A DNA stretch of 64,000 nucleotides from Cupriavidus pampae (GTDB lineage Bacteria; Pseudomonadota; Gammaproteobacteria; Burkholderiales; Burkholderiaceae). Each line of letters begins with the position of its first letter. Position 1 is the stretch's first letter. Position numbers and translations under genes: made by a program. This document shows, piece after piece, positions 9,809 through 18,163 of the stretch. The DNA is taken from contig NZ_CAJZAG010000003.1 in the NCBI RefSeq assembly GCF_914271485.1, positions 372,001 to 436,000 of the forward strand, given 5' to 3'. The notes beneath the pieces were generated by a model. The model saw only the letters and a list, made by a program, of their open reading frames with translations, was not told the DNA's origin and made no database searches.

Positions 9809-10282
9809 ATGAACGGGCGCAAGCTTGGCCTTATCGTTGTGGCAGTGATGGCAGCGGCGGCGACTTTCGCGAGTGGCACCGCGGAGGCGCACGGGCGCGC
9901 GCGCGTTGGCGTGGGCGTCTATGTCGGCCCCGGCTGGGGTCCCGGATGGGGCGGCTGGGGACCGGGCTGGGGTTATCCGGCCTATGGCCCGTACTACTAC
10001 CCTGGCTACTATCCGCCGCCGGCCGTGGTTGCCGTGCCGACGCAACCGCCGCAATACATCGAGCAAGGTGCGGACGGTAACCCGATCGATGCACCGGCGG
10101 ATCCGGACGCTGGTAGTGGTTATGGAGGGTCGGCTGGCGGTGCCGCGCCGGTTTCCGGACAGAATCAGAACCCGAATCAGTTCTGGTACCACTGCACGCG
10201 GCCAGAAGGCTACTACCCGTATGTGAAGACCTGCCCAGGCGGCTGGGAGCAGGTGCCCGCGCATCCTCCGGCCGGATCCTGA
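9809..10282 (+). CDS. Secreted Gly/Tyr/Pro-rich protein
   Basis: 157 aa. A signal peptide is clear (positively charged NGRKL start, hydrophobic LIVVAVMAAAATF, cleavage after a TAEA-H type site near residue 27). The mature part starts with a GPGWGPGWGGWGPGWGYP stretch and Pro/Tyr clusters. It ends in a conserved-looking module with two cysteines (FWYHCTRPEGYYPYVKTCPG), a pattern often seen in small Burkholderiales envelope proteins. ATG 9809 is preceded by an in-frame TTG two codons earlier; the ATG is preferred. It lies 18 bp before a lipoprotein gene and probably shares its transcript. Function unknown. Confidence 0.85.
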   Translation: MNGRKLGLIVVAVMAAAATFASGTAEAHGRARVGVGVYVGPGWGPGWGGWGPGWGYPAYGPYYYPGYYPPPAVVAVPTQPPQYIEQGADGNPIDAPADPDAGSGYGGSAGGAAPVSGQNQNPNQFWYHCTRPEGYYPYVKTCPGGWEQVPAHPPAGS

Positions 10283-10300
10283 GACAGGGAGGACACGATC

Positions 10301-10828
10301 ATGAATACGCGTTCCATTGTTTTGCTGCTGACCTCCACGCTCGCGCTTGGCGCCTGCGCGGTGCTGCCTTCGGGCCCGAGCGTGATGGCACTGCCGGGCA
10401 CCGGCAAGAATTTTGATCAGTTCCGAAGCGACGACTACAACTGCCGTCAGTATGCGTTCGGGCAGGTGGGAGGTACCACGGCGCAGGACAACGCCAACGC
10501 CAGTGCGGTCGGCAGTGCGGCAATCGGTACCGCGCTGGGCGCCGCCGCCGGTGCGGCATTCGGTGGCGGCTCTGGTGCAGCGGTCGGCGCCGGTGTCGGC
10601 CTGCTGACGGGTGCCGCGGTCGGTGCGGGCAACTCGTACCAGTCGGGCTACGGCACGCAACAGCGCTACGACTCGGCGTACACGCAGTGCATGTACGCGA
10701 GCGGCAATCGCGTGCCGGTGTACGGCACCATGGCGTCGCAGATGGCTCCGCGCCGCGCGGCCGCCGTGCCGCCGCCGAACTACCAGCCGTACTACCCGCC
10801 GCCTCCGCCGCCCGGATATATGCGCTGA
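10301..10828 (+). CDS. Glycine-zipper outer-membrane lipoprotein
   Basis: 175 aa. The N-terminus is a lipoprotein signal ending in the lipobox LALGAC, so Cys19 would be lipidated. Residues ~67-110 are an Ala/Gly-rich glycine zipper (GSAAIGTALGAAAGAAFGGG and onward), as in SlyB/YMGG-type lipoproteins that span or associate with membranes. The C-terminus is a Pro/Tyr tail. A gggaggacac ribosome site precedes the ATG. It is followed by a 14-bp tandem repeat over the stop codon and by a rho-independent terminator. Confidence 0.88.
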   Translation: MNTRSIVLLLTSTLALGACAVLPSGPSVMALPGTGKNFDQFRSDDYNCRQYAFGQVGGTTAQDNANASAVGSAAIGTALGAAAGAAFGGGSGAAVGAGVGLLTGAAVGAGNSYQSGYGTQQRYDSAYTQCMYASGNRVPVYGTMASQMAPRRAAAVPPPNYQPYYPPPPPPGYMR

Positions 10829-10857
10829 GGTATAAGCGCTGAGGTATAAGCGCTGAA
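10822..10857. repeat. 14-bp tandem repeat over a stop codon
   Basis: Units gcgctgaggtataa occupy 10822-10835 and 10836-10849, with a partial third copy to 10857. The lipoprotein TGA (10826-10828) is inside the first unit. A 14-bp unit is not a multiple of three. Confidence 0.9.
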
Positions 10858-10877
10858 ATTCGGCCAGGTTGTTGGGA

Positions 10878-10900
10878 AGCGCGCCACGGCGCGCTTTTTC
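10878..10900 (+). terminator. Rho-independent terminator
   Basis: A 7-bp GC-rich stem (agcgcgc / gcgcgct) with a 4-base loop runs into a T5 tract at 10895-10899. It ends the secreted-protein/lipoprotein transcript just before the convergent PglL gene. Confidence 0.85.
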
Positions 10901-10907
10901 TTTGACG

Positions 10908-12731
10908 CTAGCCGCCGGACCACTGCCGCGACTTCGCGCGTATCCACGAGCAGAACTCGCGCGGCTCCGCCTCGGCTTCGCTGCCCCCATTCATCTCTTT
11001 GCAGGCACGCGCGAGCGCCGCGAACTGGGCGCGCTCGTCGCCCTGATAGTAGAAGCGCAGTCGGTCCATCCATAACCGCGCCCGATCCTGTTCGCCCGTC
11101 AGCGCGAACAGCCATGCGGTGCGCGCGATGGTCGCGGGCATCGGCAGCAGATGCAGCGAGGCAATATGCGCGGGCAACAGCGCGCGCGCATTGTCCGCGG
11201 TGATGATCGCGTCTTCGGCGGCCTGTGCGCGCGCATAGGCATCGAACCAGAATGCAGGCCTCGGCAGCGTGTCGCGCACGCCCTCCGCCGCGTACTCGCG
11301 CGTTTCCACGCGACGATAGTCCTGCCATGTGGTGACCAGCACCACGGCGCCAGCGACGCCAACCACGAGCGCGAGCGGCTTCGCCAGCCGGCCATCGCCG
11401 ACGCCTGCGGTCTCGAGCCAGCCCAACATGAAGCAGACTGGCAGCAGAAAGTAGAGATAGTGCAGCGGGTACTCGAGCATCGAATGCACGGCGAACATCG
11501 CGAGCCACATCAGCAGCATCACGGTCTGCGCGCGATCATCGGCATCGCCGCGCAGCAGCCGGTTCCGCACCACGCGCCACAACCATGCCGCGATGGCCAG
11601 CAGCGCGCCAGTGGTGCCCACCACGCCGGTCTTGGCGAGCATATCGAGCACGGCGTTATGCGCGTGCAGTGCCATCTCGGGCCGTGCGCCGACCTGTGCC
11701 ATCTGCTGGAACTCGGCCCAGCCGAACTCGCCATAGCCGATACCGATCCACGGATGCGCGCGGAACATCGCCAGCGCATGGGTCCATAGCGCGCTGCGGC
11801 CGGTGAGCTGACCTTCGCCTTTGATCAACGCGATCGTGTCAAACAACTGCCAGTCGAACATCTGCCCAGCGGCGCGAATCAGCGGTTGCAGGATGATGAG
11901 TAGCGCCACCATCACGATCGCCGCGACGACAAGCGCCGCGGGGCGCTGCATCACGTTGGCCTTGCCGGCGCTATATGGACGATGCCGCGCCATCGCTGCG
12001 GCAATCAACGCGTAGATCGCCGCGATACCCACGTGGACCACGCCGGTGCGCGAGCCTGACAACACGATGCCGGTCTCTAGCAGCAGCACTGCGATCAACC
12101 ACGCGGGAAAGCGCAGGCCTCCGCGCGCGGCCAGCCATACCGATGCCACGAGCGCGAGACCTTGCACGGTCGCCTGGTGATTCGGCTGATTCAGGTTGCC
12201 CCACAGGCGGCGGTTGGTGGGATGGAAGTACTCGGACACCAACCCAAGCATGTCGCGTTCGAGGTGGAAGACTTGGATCCACTGGGTCAGAGTGCCGAGC
12301 AGCCCTGCCACCAGAAACGCGACCGCCAGCGCATCGACAATCGTCGCGCGTTGCACGGCGCTTTTCCCCTGCCCGGTCCACCACGCAGCGGCGATCATGA
12401 CCGCCGCGAGCGCAAGCATGACCTGGGTCATGAAACGCGTGCCGGTTACGTCGGCCATGCCGCTCGCGGCCTGCAGTAGCGTGGTGGCGATCAACCACAA
12501 CGGGGCCACTGCGATCCATGGGAGGAATCTGATTTTGTGTGCAACGTTGTGCGAGGCACGTTCGGAGGCTGCGGCGAACGTCAGCACGATGATCAGCGCT
12601 ACGCCGAGCAGGCCTGCGGCCCATTCGCCGTAGAACGTCGCGAGGGGGAGCGTGTGCCGGGAGACCAGCAGGGGGAACGAGAAAGCAACGACGAGCGCCG
12701 CTGCGGGAAGCATGGCCCTGGATGGCGGCAT
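10908..12731 (-). CDS. pglL: PglL-type O-oligosaccharyltransferase (Wzy_C superfamily)
   Basis: 607 aa from ATG 12731 (an in-frame ATG at 12776 would add 15 residues). It is a polytopic inner-membrane protein with about a dozen hydrophobic segments. Family marks are the periplasmic NLNQPNHQAT segment, the LSGSRTG motif, and the Wzy_C-type block AHPWIGIGYGEFGW followed by ALHAHNAVLDMLAKTGVVG. PglL/PilO enzymes transfer a lipid-linked glycan to serine or threonine of pilins and other exported proteins. It lies downstream of pilA on the same strand, separated by a pilin fragment, so PilA is the likely acceptor; that link is inferred from context. A WaaL-like O-antigen ligase is the alternative. 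Confidence 0.88.
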   Translation of the reverse strand: MPPSRAMLPAAALVVAFSFPLLVSRHTLPLATFYGEWAAGLLGVALIIVLTFAAASERASHNVAHKIRFLPWIAVAPLWLIATTLLQAASGMADVTGTRFMTQVMLALAAVMIAAAWWTGQGKSAVQRATIVDALAVAFLVAGLLGTLTQWIQVFHLERDMLGLVSEYFHPTNRRLWGNLNQPNHQATVQGLALVASVWLAARGGLRFPAWLIAVLLLETGIVLSGSRTGVVHVGIAAIYALIAAAMARHRPYSAGKANVMQRPAALVVAAIVMVALLIILQPLIRAAGQMFDWQLFDTIALIKGEGQLTGRSALWTHALAMFRAHPWIGIGYGEFGWAEFQQMAQVGARPEMALHAHNAVLDMLAKTGVVGTTGALLAIAAWLWRVVRNRLLRGDADDRAQTVMLLMWLAMFAVHSMLEYPLHYLYFLLPVCFMLGWLETAGVGDGRLAKPLALVVGVAGAVVLVTTWQDYRRVETREYAAEGVRDTLPRPAFWFDAYARAQAAEDAIITADNARALLPAHIASLHLLPMPATIARTAWLFALTGEQDRARLWMDRLRFYYQGDERAQFAALARACKEMNGGSEAEAEPREFCSWIRAKSRQWSGG

Positions 12732-12780
12732 AGCGCGGGCAGTGGAGGGAAAGGCGCCATGATAGCGTGGCGCCAAAAAG

Positions 12781-12804
12781 AAAAAGCGCCCGAAGGCGCT
12801 TTTT
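12781..12804. terminator. Bidirectional-looking hairpin terminator
   Basis: A perfect 10-bp inverted repeat (aaaaagcgcc / ggcgcttttt, loop cgaa) lies between the pilin fragment and pglL. With A and T tracts on the two arms it can terminate in either direction; on the minus strand it would separate pglL from the pilin region. Confidence 0.85.
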
Positions 12805-12850
12805 CTCAGCTTAGGCGAGGGAAAGGCTCGCTGTGGGCGTTATTTTAGGC

Positions 12851-13140
12851 TTAGGTGCCAGCAGCAGCGCCAACCGGGCAGCTCGAGGGAGCGTACGAGT
12901 CGTTCCAGCCGCCGTTTGCACCCTTCGTCACGCCGCAGGTCCACGTACCCGTCCCAGCATCACGGGTCCACGTGATCGTCGCACCTTGCACGGCGTTGGC
13001 AGCGCTGCCGCCGAGCGTAGCAATGATCGTTGCATTGCCCGCGAGGACAACTGCGGGAACCTTGTTAGCGCCATCGATAAGGCTCGAAGCAGTACAGCCC
13101 AGATTACAGTCGCCATTGGCATTCGACTCGGGATATGCCA
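12851..13140 (-). pseudogene. Headless type IV pilin fragment (C-terminal domain only)
   Basis: The reverse strand encodes about 96 residues that look like the variable half of a type IV pilin. It begins near AYPESNANGDCNLGC, continues through a strand-rich middle (TITWTRDAGTGTWTCGV) and ends with a pilin-like disulfide region (WNDSYAPSSCP). There is no leader peptide, no hydrophobic alpha-1 helix, no start codon with a ribosome site, and the pilA terminator stands directly in front. It cannot make a pilin by itself. It is either the remnant of a tandem pilA duplicate or a silent cassette that could recombine with pilA. The pilin nature is judged from pattern, not alignment. Confidence 0.65.
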
Positions 13141-13149
13141 AAAACGCAA

Positions 13150-13180
13150 CGGGGCGCTTGAATACATTTAAAGCGCCCCG
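13150..13180 (-). terminator. pilA terminator hairpin
   Basis: A perfect 10-bp stem (cggggcgctt / aagcgccccg) with an 11-base loop lies 23 bp after the pilA stop. On the minus strand it is followed by ttgcgttttt, an imperfect T tract. It separates pilA from the headless pilin fragment. Confidence 0.8.
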
Positions 13181-13202
13181 AGCATCACTTAACCATAATC
13201 GA

Positions 13203-13691
13203 TCAACGGACACCGCCGTCTCCCGTCGACGTGCAGACGCGCGGCAGATACTTCGACGCGGCCGACGAGCGGCACTCCCACTTCACCGAGCCCTTGTCGG
13301 CATCGAGCATCGTCAGCGTGATGTCCTTGCCCGCCAAGCCAGACGACACGCCCGAGTCCTTGAACGCCGCGACGATCGTGCAGCCGCCCGAAGCCCCGGC
13401 GGTGCCACCGACCTTCACGCTCTTGATGTAGTTGCCCGTGATATCCGTGTGCAGCGGAATTCCATCCATCGCCGCCACCGAGTTATCGGGACAACTGCCC
13501 CCGGACGAGTACGCCTCGGTCACGCCGACCTTCTGGCCTGACGCAAGGCTCATGCCCTCGGCGAACTGGGAGCGTGCGATGTAGTTCTGGTACTGAGGAA
13601 TCGCGATACCCGCCAGGATCGCGATGATGGCGACGACGATCATCAGTTCAATCAGCGTGAAGCCGTGTTGGATGCGAAGGTTGCGTTGCAT
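13203..13691 (-). CDS. pilA: Type IV major pilin PilA
   Basis: 162 aa. The class IVa prepilin leader is complete: a short charged leader ends at Gly10, cleavage is before Phe, and the mature protein starts [18 protein letters not shown] with Glu at position 5, then [11 protein letters not shown]. The C-terminal half holds cysteines in SCPD, GCTI and a final disulfide region [16 protein letters not shown]. It is processed and N-methylated by PilD and polymerised into pili for twitching, adhesion and DNA uptake. aaaggg lies 8-13 bases before the ATG and a candidate sigma-54 site is upstream. The glycosyltransferase gene downstream suggests O-glycosylation. Confidence 0.96.
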   Translation of the reverse strand: MQRNLRIQHGFTLIELMIVVAIIAILAGIAIPQYQNYIARSQFAEGMSLASGQKVGVTEAYSSGGSCPDNSVAAMDGIPLHTDITGNYIKSVKVGGTAGASGGCTIVAAFKDSGVSSGLAGKDITLTMLDADKGSVKWECRSSAASKYLPRVCTSTGDGGVR

Positions 13692-13756
13692 GGTTTGACC
13701 CTTTCAGATGTGTTGTTGGCAATGACGTCCCACACGGCATCGGTCGCAAAAAAGCC

Positions 13757-13771
13757 GCAAACCTCGCCCCG
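13757..13771 (-). promoter_or_regulatory. Candidate sigma-54 promoter of pilA
   Basis: On the minus strand cggggcg-N4-ttgc places GG and GC at the correct -24/-12 spacing and matches the TGGCACG-N4-TTGC consensus at 8 of 11 fixed bases. It lies 66 bp before the pilA start. pilA is sigma-54/PilR dependent in many species, so the site is plausible. Neither pilR nor rpoN is in the window. Confidence 0.6.
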
Positions 13772-13900
13772 TGAAACGTGACACATCATCCCAATCGGAC
13801 CCATCCGACCCGTTTGATCCAGCGCAAGCGCTATGAAACGGTCACACTCTGTCGCACTCCGCTGCATTTCCGCCGCATTTCCACTGAGGCACAACGCAAA

Positions 13901-13925
13901 AAGGGCGACCCCTAGGGTCGCCCTT
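13901..13925 (-). terminator. terC terminator
   Basis: An 11-bp perfect stem (aagggcgaccc / gggtcgccctt, loop cta) is followed on the minus strand by a short T run. It lies about 110 bp beyond the terC stop, and within the 346-bp interval between terC and pilA. Confidence 0.8.
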
Positions 13926-14037
13926 CATGTTTTCGCAGCCAATGCAATGCGACGAATCTGATTCCTTACCAAGCTCCTTGGCGGACCGCTTCAGACTCCC
14001 GTTGACGCGCTCAGACTCGCCACAACAACAATCAACC

Positions 14038-14736
14038 TTAGGCCGTCTGCCGCTGGTTGCGCTTCTGCAGCAACTTGCCCAGCAATACCACGAACGCCGC
14101 GCCGGCAATGCCGAACACCAGATGCGCGTGCGGCACATTGGCTTCGAACCACAGGTGATCCACCGGATCGCTCACGAGCATTTCACCAGCCAGGTAGCCC
14201 AGCAGCGCCGCACCCAGCACGATGATGATCGGGAAGCGCTCCATCACCTTCAGCAGGATGGTGCTGCCGAACACGATCAGCGGAATCGACAGGCCCAGAC
14301 CCACGATCAGCAGCATCAGCTGGCTGCCTTCGGGACCCTTCTGCGCGGCGGCGGCCACGGCCACCACGTTGTCCAGCGACATCACGAGGTCGGCGATCAG
14401 GATCGTGCGGATCGCGGCCCAGATGTTGTCCTTGCCCTCGTGACCATCTTCATCGTCTTCGCCAGTCAGCAGTTGCACGCCGATGTAGACCAGCAGCAGC
14501 GCACCGACGATCTTCAGGTACGGCAGGGTCAGCAGCTTGACGGCTGCGACGGTCAGCACCACCCGCATGATGATGGCGGCAGCGCTACCCCAGAAAATGG
14601 CCTTCTTCTGCTGCGCGGGCGGCAGGTTACGCGAGGCGAGCGCGATCACGACGGCGTTGTCGCCCGACAGGACGATATTGGTCAGGATGATCGAACCCAA
14701 CGCGATCCAAAACGCACTGCTGGACAACAATTCCAC
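14038..14736 (-). CDS. TerC family integral membrane protein (YjbE-type)
   Basis: 232 aa polytopic membrane protein. TerC signatures are visible twice: the N-terminal block NIVLSGDNAVVIALASRNLP and the mid-protein block ADLVMSLDNVVAVAAAAQ, each with acidic residues in a membrane helix. TerC/YjbE proteins are linked to metal (manganese, calcium) efflux and metalation of exported proteins, and historically to tellurite resistance. An acidic cytoplasmic loop (GEDDEDGHEGKD) sits between the halves. The start is a GTG at 14736 with gaggag 8-13 bases before it. It has a long, structured 5' leader. Confidence 0.9.
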   Translation of the reverse strand: MELLSSSAFWIALGSIILTNIVLSGDNAVVIALASRNLPPAQQKKAIFWGSAAAIIMRVVLTVAAVKLLTLPYLKIVGALLLVYIGVQLLTGEDDEDGHEGKDNIWAAIRTILIADLVMSLDNVVAVAAAAQKGPEGSQLMLLIVGLGLSIPLIVFGSTILLKVMERFPIIIVLGAALLGYLAGEMLVSDPVDHLWFEANVPHAHLVFGIAGAAFVVLLGKLLQKRNQRQTA

Positions 14737-14905
14737 GGCAAAGCTCCTCGATATTCTTTGTGCTGCTTAGTGATGAACTCATCGCCCGCTTCATGGCTGA
14801 CTGCGGGCTTTCGGATGTCTGAATCTACAGACATGCAGGTTTATCGCACCAACCTTTCGATAAGGTTTCAAACCTGTAATGTTGGCCTCAGGAGATACCC
14901 TGAGA
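14737..14905 (-). promoter_or_regulatory. Structured 5' leader of the terC-family gene
   Basis: The ~170 bases before the GTG contain three stems on the minus strand. They are ctcagg/cctgag (around 14886-14904), caggttt/aaacctg enclosing a second small stem aacctt/aaggtt (around 14836-14877), and atgtctg/cagacat (around 14815-14836). TerC-family genes are often controlled by a manganese riboswitch (yybP-ykoY), but I do not see its conserved GGGGAGUA-type core. It is listed as an unassigned structured leader. Confidence 0.4.
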
Positions 14906-14924
14906 TGCGGCGCACCAAAATGAA

Positions 14925-14999
14925 CATTGCCCCCGGCATCCGCGCGGGGGCAATGGTTGCTACATGTACCACGTCTGCGGCGATCTTGCCGATCGCCGC
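14925..14999 (-). terminator. Tandem hairpins after sucD
   Basis: Two strong stems lie downstream of sucD: gcggcgatc/gatcgccgc (14977-14999) and an 11-bp stem cattgcccccg/cgggggcaatg (14925-14955). The second has only a poor T tract on the minus strand (ttcatttt). They probably end or stabilise the sucCD message. Confidence 0.7.
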
Positions 15000-15013
15000 G
15001 ATGGCGCGGGAAA

Positions 15014-15895
15014 TTACAGAATCGACTTCAGCAGGCGGCCCATTTCGGACGGGTTCTTCGTGACCTTGATGCCGCAGGCTTCCATGATTTCCAGCTTGGC
15101 TTGCGCGGTATCCGCACCGCCCGAGATCAGCGCGCCAGCATGGCCCATGCGCTTGCCCGGAGGCGCCGTCACACCAGCGATAAAGCCAACCACCGGCTTC
15201 TTCATGTTTTCCTTGATCCAGTAGGCGGCGTTCGCCTCGTCCGGACCACCGATTTCACCGATCATCACCACGGCGTCCGTATCCGGATCGTCGTTGAACA
15301 TCTGCATCACGTCGATGTGCTTCAGACCGTTGATCGGATCGCCACCGATACCGACGGCCGACGACTGGCCCAGGCCCAGCGCGGTCAGCTGGCCCACGGC
15401 TTCGTACGTCAGCGTGCCCGAGCGCGACACCACGCCGATGCGGCCCTTGCGGTGGATGTGACCCGGCATGATGCCGATCTTGATTTCGTCCGGCGTGATC
15501 AGGCCCGGGCAGTTCGGTCCCAGCAGCAGGGTCTTCTTGCCTTGCTTGCGCATCTTGTCCTTGACTTCCATCATGTCGCGGACAGGAATGCCTTCGGTGA
15601 TGCAGACCACGAGGTCCAGATCGGCGTCAACGGCTTCCCAGATTGCGGCGGCAGCGCCTGCGGGCGGCACGTAGATCACCGACACGGTGGCGCCGGTTTG
15701 GGCCTTCGCATCCTTCACGCTGGCGTAGATAGGAATGCCTTCGAAGTCTTCGCCGGCCTTCTTCGGGTTCACGCCAGCAACAAACGCGTTCTTGCCGTTC
15801 GCGTAGTCGCGGCAGCCACGGGTGTGGAACTGACCGGTCTTGCCGGTAATGCCCTGCGTGATGACCTTGGTATCTTTATTGATCAGAATCGACAT
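15014..15895 (-). CDS. sucD: Succinyl-CoA synthetase alpha subunit
   Basis: 293 aa. It forms the CoA-binding and phosphohistidine subunit of the TCA-cycle enzyme that converts succinyl-CoA, ADP and phosphate to succinate, CoA and ATP. It opens [20 protein letters not shown], has the [11 protein letters not shown] and [12 protein letters not shown] segments, and the phosphorylated histidine is H252 in [14 protein letters not shown]. It follows sucC by 33 bp on the same strand, the usual sucCD operon. sucAB are not in the window. Confidence 0.98.
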   Translation of the reverse strand: MSILINKDTKVITQGITGKTGQFHTRGCRDYANGKNAFVAGVNPKKAGEDFEGIPIYASVKDAKAQTGATVSVIYVPPAGAAAAIWEAVDADLDLVVCITEGIPVRDMMEVKDKMRKQGKKTLLLGPNCPGLITPDEIKIGIMPGHIHRKGRIGVVSRSGTLTYEAVGQLTALGLGQSSAVGIGGDPINGLKHIDVMQMFNDDPDTDAVVMIGEIGGPDEANAAYWIKENMKKPVVGFIAGVTAPPGKRMGHAGALISGGADTAQAKLEIMEACGIKVTKNPSEMGRLLKSIL

Positions 15896-15928
15896 GCTGT
15901 AATCCTTTGCGTAGTTGGGCGGACCGGC

Positions 15929-17095
15929 TTACTTGCCAGCGGCGGCGGCCACGACCTTCTGCGCGGCATCTTCCATCGCGTCGGCCGAGATGATGGGCAG
16001 ACCCGAATCGGCCAGCAGCTTCTTGCCGATTTCTTCGTTGGTACCCTTCATGCGGACCACCAGCGGCACGGACAGCGACACAGCCTTCGAGGCCGCGATC
16101 ACGCCTTCGGCGATCACGTCGCAACGCATGATGCCGCCGAAGATGTTGACCAGGATGGCCTTCAGGTTCGGGTTCTTCAGCATCAGCTTGAACGCTTCGG
16201 TCACCTTCTCGGTGGTGGCACCGCCGCCCACGTCGAGGAAGTTGGCCGGCTCGCCGCCGAACAGCTTGATGGTGTCCATGGTCGCCATGGCCAGACCAGC
16301 GCCGTTCACCAGGCAGCCGATGTTGCCGTCCAGCGAGATGTAGGCCAGATCGAACTTCGAAGCCTCGATTTCAGCAGCGTCTTCTTCATCCAGATCGCGG
16401 TAAGCCACGATTTCCGGATGACGGAACAGTGCGTTCGAGTCGAAGTTGAACTTGGCGTCCAGTGCGATCACCTTGCCGTCGCCGGTCAGGATCAGCGGGT
16501 TGATTTCAGCCAGCGAAGCGTCGGTGTCCCAGAACGCCTTGTACAGACCTTGCAGGGCCTGGCGCGCTTGCGCAACGCTCGCGTCGGGCACGCCGATCTT
16601 GCGGGCGATGTCGTCAGCGTCGGCATCCTTCAGGCCTTCGGCCGGATCGACGATCAGCGTGTGGATCTTCTCGGGGCTGTGGGCAGCCACTTCCTCGATG
16701 TCCATGCCGCCTTCGCTCGAGGCCATCAGCGCAACCTTCTGCGACACGCGGTCCACGACCAGGCTGACGTAGACTTCCTTCTTGATGTCGGCGCCTTCTT
16801 CGATCAGCAGGCGGTTGACCTTCTTGCCTTCCGGGCCGGTCTGGTGCGTGACCAGTTGCATGCCGAGAATGTTGCTGGCGTAGGTCTTGACGTCGTCAAT
16901 GCTCTTGGCCACTTTCACGCCACCGCCCTTGCCGCGGCCACCAGCGTGGATCTGCGCCTTGACGACCCATACCGGGCCGCCGAGCTGCTCAGCAGCCTTC
17001 AGCGCTTCGTCAACCGAGAACGCGGGAATGCCGCGCGGGACCGGCACGTTGTATTTGCGCAGGAGTTCCTTGCCTTGATACTCATGGATATTCAT
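15929..17095 (-). CDS. sucC: Succinyl-CoA synthetase beta subunit
   Basis: 388 aa, standard length. The N-terminal ATP-grasp domain starts [20 protein letters not shown] and includes [18 protein letters not shown]. The C-terminal half has the [15 protein letters not shown] power-helix region and ends [11 protein letters not shown]. It binds nucleotide and succinate and pairs with SucD. The ATG is preceded by ggaaac. The DUF2889 gene is 90 bp upstream on the same strand, so sucCD either has its own promoter in that gap or is read through. Confidence 0.98.
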   Translation of the reverse strand: MNIHEYQGKELLRKYNVPVPRGIPAFSVDEALKAAEQLGGPVWVVKAQIHAGGRGKGGGVKVAKSIDDVKTYASNILGMQLVTHQTGPEGKKVNRLLIEEGADIKKEVYVSLVVDRVSQKVALMASSEGGMDIEEVAAHSPEKIHTLIVDPAEGLKDADADDIARKIGVPDASVAQARQALQGLYKAFWDTDASLAEINPLILTGDGKVIALDAKFNFDSNALFRHPEIVAYRDLDEEDAAEIEASKFDLAYISLDGNIGCLVNGAGLAMATMDTIKLFGGEPANFLDVGGGATTEKVTEAFKLMLKNPNLKAILVNIFGGIMRCDVIAEGVIAASKAVSLSVPLVVRMKGTNEEIGKKLLADSGLPIISADAMEDAAQKVVAAAAGK

Positions 17096-17185
17096 GCGTG
17101 TTTCCTTTCGGGTAGGCGTAAAAGGGGGAAGAAGGAGAAATTCGTGGGAGACGAACAGCTCTCGCCTGTCGGCCGACCGTGACGG

Positions 17186-17767
17186 TCAGCCTGAGGTTCT
17201 GGGTTTCGGCTGGTAACCAAACCAGCGCGGGTAAAACTGCCGAACCACCTCGCCCTCGAAATGCAGCGCGTGGCAACCATGAAGCTGGTAAGGAGGTTCG
17301 GGATTCGAATCGTTGGCGCCGTCGTCGCGCGTGTTGAACACGTCGCCGGCAAAAGCTTGAATAGCAGTGGTCGGCAGCACACCGGCCAGTTCGGTCAGAT
17401 GGGTGCAACCCTCCACGCTGCCGAGGCGCTCGCGCACCGCCTTGCGGAAGCCGCGCATCAGGTTCAGCCCGATGAGTTTGCGGTAGGCCGGGCCGATCGT
17501 GTCGCAGTGGGTCGGATATGGCACCCAGTCGGAAGAGGCCTCGGCGTCCACGATGTTCATGCGCAGGTCGATCGTCACGCGCAGCCACAGGTCGTGCAGC
17601 GGTTCGCCCTGGGCCCGCACCCCGCCACCCGCCAGCGGAATGTCGCGCGGCTTGGTGTCGGTGATCCGGGCCTCGATGTCCCACAGGCCGTCATCGCGCA
17701 GATACGCCTCGGCCGTGATGGCTCGACGGTGACGTAAGGCGCGATTGGCGGGCGGGGAGAGGGGCAT
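17186..17767 (-). CDS. DUF2889 family protein
   Basis: 193 aa soluble protein. It starts with MPLSPPANRALRHRRAITAE and has the DUF2889 pattern: a YLRDDGLWDIEARITDTK strand region, LHDLWLRVTIDLRMNIVDAE, the cysteine segment THCDTIGPAYRKLIGLNLM and a GVEGCTHLTEL-like stretch (here GSVEGCTHLTELAG). The family is of unknown function, is widespread in betaproteobacteria and often sits next to central-metabolism genes. It is 90 bp upstream of sucC in the same direction. Confidence 0.9.
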   Translation of the reverse strand: MPLSPPANRALRHRRAITAEAYLRDDGLWDIEARITDTKPRDIPLAGGGVRAQGEPLHDLWLRVTIDLRMNIVDAEASSDWVPYPTHCDTIGPAYRKLIGLNLMRGFRKAVRERLGSVEGCTHLTELAGVLPTTAIQAFAGDVFNTRDDGANDSNPEPPYQLHGCHALHFEGEVVRQFYPRWFGYQPKPRTSG

Positions 17768-18163
17768 GCTGCGAACGAATGCAGGGCGTTACGACTTTAT
17801 TGGCTCGGTACGGCTATGGGCTGGCTACAACGGGGCGACGGCGCTGGCGGCCTGAAGCCGCGCGGCCGCCGAAGGCCGAAAAAACCCAAGGAGTTTAACA
17901 TGCCGCGACGCTCCCACCGGGAACATCCTGCCAGACACACTGTCCGGCGCGAATTGTTGCGCGGTCATCGTCGTGAAACCCAATTGTGACAACGGTTTGC
18001 GGGCGACGGGTGTTTTTGGCGTTGCAGTGCGCCACGAAATAAATTCGGGCAAATACACCTGCTGTGCGCGCAGGTATACAACGGCAGCATGCGCGTTGTG
18101 GGCAGCATGTCAGACATCAGTCATCTAGGCGCGGCGGGGTGCCAGCGCACGAGTCGCCGCCTG
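17768..18163. other. Intergenic region upstream of the DUF2889 gene
   Basis: About 396 bp between recX and the DUF2889 gene. It contains a short stem (acctgc/gcaggt around 18055-18077) and an A6 run at 17878-17883, but no credible open frame, RNA gene or convincing terminator. Promoter elements were not identified with confidence. Confidence 0.5.

Noticed and set aside
14737..14905. Manganese (yybP-ykoY) riboswitch before terC
   Set aside because: The conserved core bases of that riboswitch were not found; kept only as an unassigned structured leader.
14927..17182. Plus-strand frame of about 750 codons opposite sucCD
   Set aside because: His/Arg-rich antisense reading of two intact, well-known genes.
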